From assembly GCA_026826555.1 (NCBI GenBank), contig JAKSZT010039042.1:340348-404347 (forward strand): a stretch of DNA of 64,000 nt, in the 5' to 3' direction. Under the pieces are notes generated by a model. That model was given only the letters and a program-made list of their open reading frames with translations, made no database searches and was not told where the DNA came from. The first letter of the stretch is position 1. Each line of letters opens with the position of its first letter. Origin of the DNA: Tolypeutes matacus. Its lineage: Eukaryota; Chordata; Mammalia; Cingulata; Chlamyphoridae. The translations under genes were made by a program, and so were the position numbers. Positions 61,386 through 64,000 of this stretch are shown one piece after another.

Positions 61386-61750
61386 TAACCACCTAGCACT
61401 TTTATAACAAAGTACCACAAATTGGATGGCTTCAAACAACAGAAATTAATTGTTTCACAGTTCTGGAGGCAAGAGTCAGGAATCTGTAAGGGACAATCCT
61501 TCCATGGTTCTTCCTAGCTTCTGAGGGTTTACTGGAAATCCTTGGGCTTCATTCTCTACCTCAGTCAGCACATGGTGTTCTCTCCTGTGTCTATATATCT
61601 ATAGTTATTTTCTATACTTATAAGGACACCAATAACCTTGGATTAGTACCCACCAAATCTAGTTTGACCTCATTTTAACTAAAATCATCTTCAAACACCT
61701 TATTTTCACATGATCACATATGTCTGTTGAGGGGACACATTTCAACGCAT
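61386..61750 (-). repeat. MLT1/MST-like LTR relic, inverted
   Basis: Contains 'aaagtaccacaaattggatggcttcaaacaacagaaatt', 'cagttctggaggcaagagtc' and 'acttataaggacacc' in the usual order of inverted MaLR LTRs. Confidence 0.7.
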
Positions 61751-62847
61751 AATATGTATTTTTTTGTTTTCTTTCTTTTAAATCATTTTATAATAAATTA
61801 GAAAAACAATAAAATCATACTTTTGATAACTTAGAATTTTCACTTAACCATGTTGAACAATTTATACAAATTTATTTTCTCTCCCTTCTAAATATTCACT
61901 AACATAAGTGCAAAAAAGAATATTTTGTGTTAAGCTACCACAAAAAAAAGAACCAGACAACAAATACTGGTTGATGAAAGATTTTCATACATTTTTCAAA
62001 ATACAGAGTGGAGTGACTTTCTCCACTAAGGGAGTTTTTAAAGTCACAACCATCTGAGAAGGATAGGGAGAATAACAAGCTAATTCAGTTGCAAAACCCC
62101 TGAGATGCTAGAATCATGGAGCATCAGGTTCCACAGAGTATAGAGGTGAAACACACATTGAATTACATATTATTTTATTGCCTAAGGCCATTTTCCATAC
62201 AGCTAGGAAACACCTCTTCTAGATTTCCCTGTAGAAGCTTGGAGCTGTTGTTGTTTAGAGAAATTGTGCTATGGAGGACAGTGATGAAATATGCAGCTGT
62301 GGATTCGAAGACTAAGTGAAAATCTATATAGTGAATGATGGGGTCTTTACCTCATGCTTCTTCCAGGATGCCAGTTACCAGAATGTATAATTACATCACC
62401 AATCTCCCACTACCATAACACATCCTAGCTAAGAGGGTTGTTGTTTCTGTTGCTGTTGTTGTTGTTTTTCCCCCCAGGAGAAAGTCTATGATTGATATTA
62501 TAATGCCTGGTTACCCACAAGTTAAGCCTCCAAACATACAAATGTTTCCCATATATTTAAAGATTTCTCAGCTTTCAATATAAATTGAGTTCTAGCTTCC
62601 AGGCAGGATGGCAGGGTTAGTGAATAGGAAGACAGGTCAGTAGAAATCTATCTTCAAACCAAAGCAGAGGGATGTCTTCTCTACATATTAGGTGCAGCAA
62701 CTTCTCTGTTTTCCTTAACAATGCAAATCTAGCCCTAAATTGACAAATTAAGGCCATGTAATTGACCAGAGTCATCTTCCTAAAGTTGGTGGTCATCTAT
62801 TTATATGAGTCGGTTTCTAAAGTTATCACTTTACCTTTCATCCCAAG
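61751..62847. other. Intergenic, no gene recognised
   Basis: AT-rich; a short (TTG)n-like run lies near 62440-62465. Nothing else is supported. Confidence 0.5.
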
Positions 62848-63409
62848 TGTAGCCGTTGGGCAATTTAATGTAATTATGAATTCCAAAAATATAATTGTAT
62901 CATGCTTGTAAACTGATCTGCTAATCTGGGCATTATTAAGTTATGATTAGGGCATTGACTGGACCACGTCAGTAGGGCATTGAGCACCACCCCTTGGTCG
63001 GTGGGGGAATCAAATATAAAAGGCAAGGCAAAGGAATGGGTAGCAGTTTTTGAGTTGCAGTTCTAAAGTTGGAGTTTTGATGTTAGAGTTTTGATGTTGG
63101 AGAGAAGGTCCCAGAAGAAGAGAAGCAAGCCGTTTGTCTGATAGTCTACAGCTGACCTTGTGGAGGAAACAGATGCACTGAGCCCTGGGAGAAATGCAGC
63201 CCTGGGAAGAGAGGAACCCAAGAAGTCTGAACCCTGGCAAACGTTGGCAGCTGTCTTGCTCCAACATGTGGCAATGGACTTTGGTGAGAGAAGAAACTTA
63301 ATGCTTTATGGCCTGGTATCTGTGGACTTCTACCCCAAATAAATACCCTTTATAAAGATCAACCCATTTTTGGTATTTCACATTAGCACCCCTTTGACTG
63401 ACTAATACA
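62848..63409 (+). repeat. Solo LTR, MaLR-like, with 5-bp target duplication
   Basis: 562 bp, TGTAGCCG...CTAATACA, flanked by ccaag at 62843-62847 and 63410-63414. It contains an internal accccaaataaatacccttt poly(A) segment. Same family as 39098-39604, but with a longer middle. Confidence 0.85.
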
Positions 63410-64000
63410 CCAAGGAAACTAGTATTATTGTATTTCTGATTTATCACTTATTTTACAGTTCTCTACAGATTTTCTGTTAAATGTTCATCTCCTATCTTGT
63501 CCTTATACAAGAATTGTGGCCTACTTTTAATTGCTTTACTTCATTAAAAAATTGCAATGGATGTTTTAGTGGTAATGAAATAAAGGCACTGGGGTTCAAT
63601 CATTTAGTGATTTAAAAACAGAATGTGTAATGTTATTCTTGTAATGTCAAGTTACTAATAAGGAGCCTGATAAACTTGGGGAGAAACTAGAAAGTCATAA
63701 GTAACTCAGGATGCTGGGGAGAACAGTTTCTTACCATCTCTTATTCTCAAAGCTTGTATGTAGTTACTCTTCTTTATTTTAACTTACTTAAAAAATTCTC
63801 TGTATATATATTTTTTTCATTCTTATGTGTTTATGATCTATCAAAATGCCTGATTACACTTGACTTTGGGTTGCTAAGACACAAGTTTTCCTTCCATGCA
63901 TCATCCAAGCTTCTTTTTTCTCTTTCCAGGCTATTAAGTTCATTTGGGATTCCAGAGAGGAAATCTGATTAACCTGCTTTTATATTTGAATGGAGGAGAC
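63410..64000. other. Intergenic, nothing recognised to the window end
   Basis: No coding or repeat motif is supported. Confidence 0.5.

Overview
The window is nuclear DNA of a placental mammal. I see no bacterial genes, CRISPR array, rRNA or tRNA gene, and no intact host protein-coding gene. The interspersed repeats point to a xenarthran, probably a sloth or anteater. They include a tRNA-derived SINE sometimes in tandem dimers, an L1 whose 3' region is about 2.8 kb long, and MaLR-like LTRs ending near CTAATACA with a 'ttataaaagccaac' segment. MIR, L2, Tigger1 and MLT1-like relics are the normal ancient eutherian background. The species call is inference.

Host layer: this is a degenerate olfactory receptor cluster (OR4-like by motif). 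Five OR relics lie on the + strand at about 1.3, 28.3, 31.3, 45.2 and 53.7 kb, all broken by stops or frameshifts. The first and third sit in two copies of a segmental duplication: 1.0-12.1 kb without its provirus, and 31.1-39.7 kb without its own insertions. The ORs at 28.3 and 45.2 kb also share some flanking sequence. Copy B preserves the empty site of the provirus, and copy A preserves the empty site of a solo LTR.

Mobile layer: (i) 3584-10744 (- strand) is a young chimeric endogenous betaretrovirus. Its two LTRs differ by only 5 substitutions by my count, and it has a tRNA-Lys1,2-type primer site, a splice donor, a gag matrix ORF and a long D-type env ORF. A fourfold array of constitutive-transport-element motifs lies between env and the 3' LTR. 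Its centre is an AT-rich, badly decayed HERV-K-like RT/integrase block. The 5' end carries 61 bp copied from integrase, flush against the target-site duplication. (ii) 15047-24441 (+) is a full-length dead L1. (iii) Three more L1 insertions carry parts of the same 3' module. (iv) 59001-61378 is a Tigger1 relic. (v) Several solo LTRs are present, two with exact 5-bp duplications.

The main novelty candidates are the provirus, whose young ends enclose old inner parts much like mouse ETn or other non-autonomous ERVs, its expanded CTE-like array, its aberrant 5' end, a recurrent open frame in the long L1 3' module, and a near-perfect hairpin at 25.7 kb.
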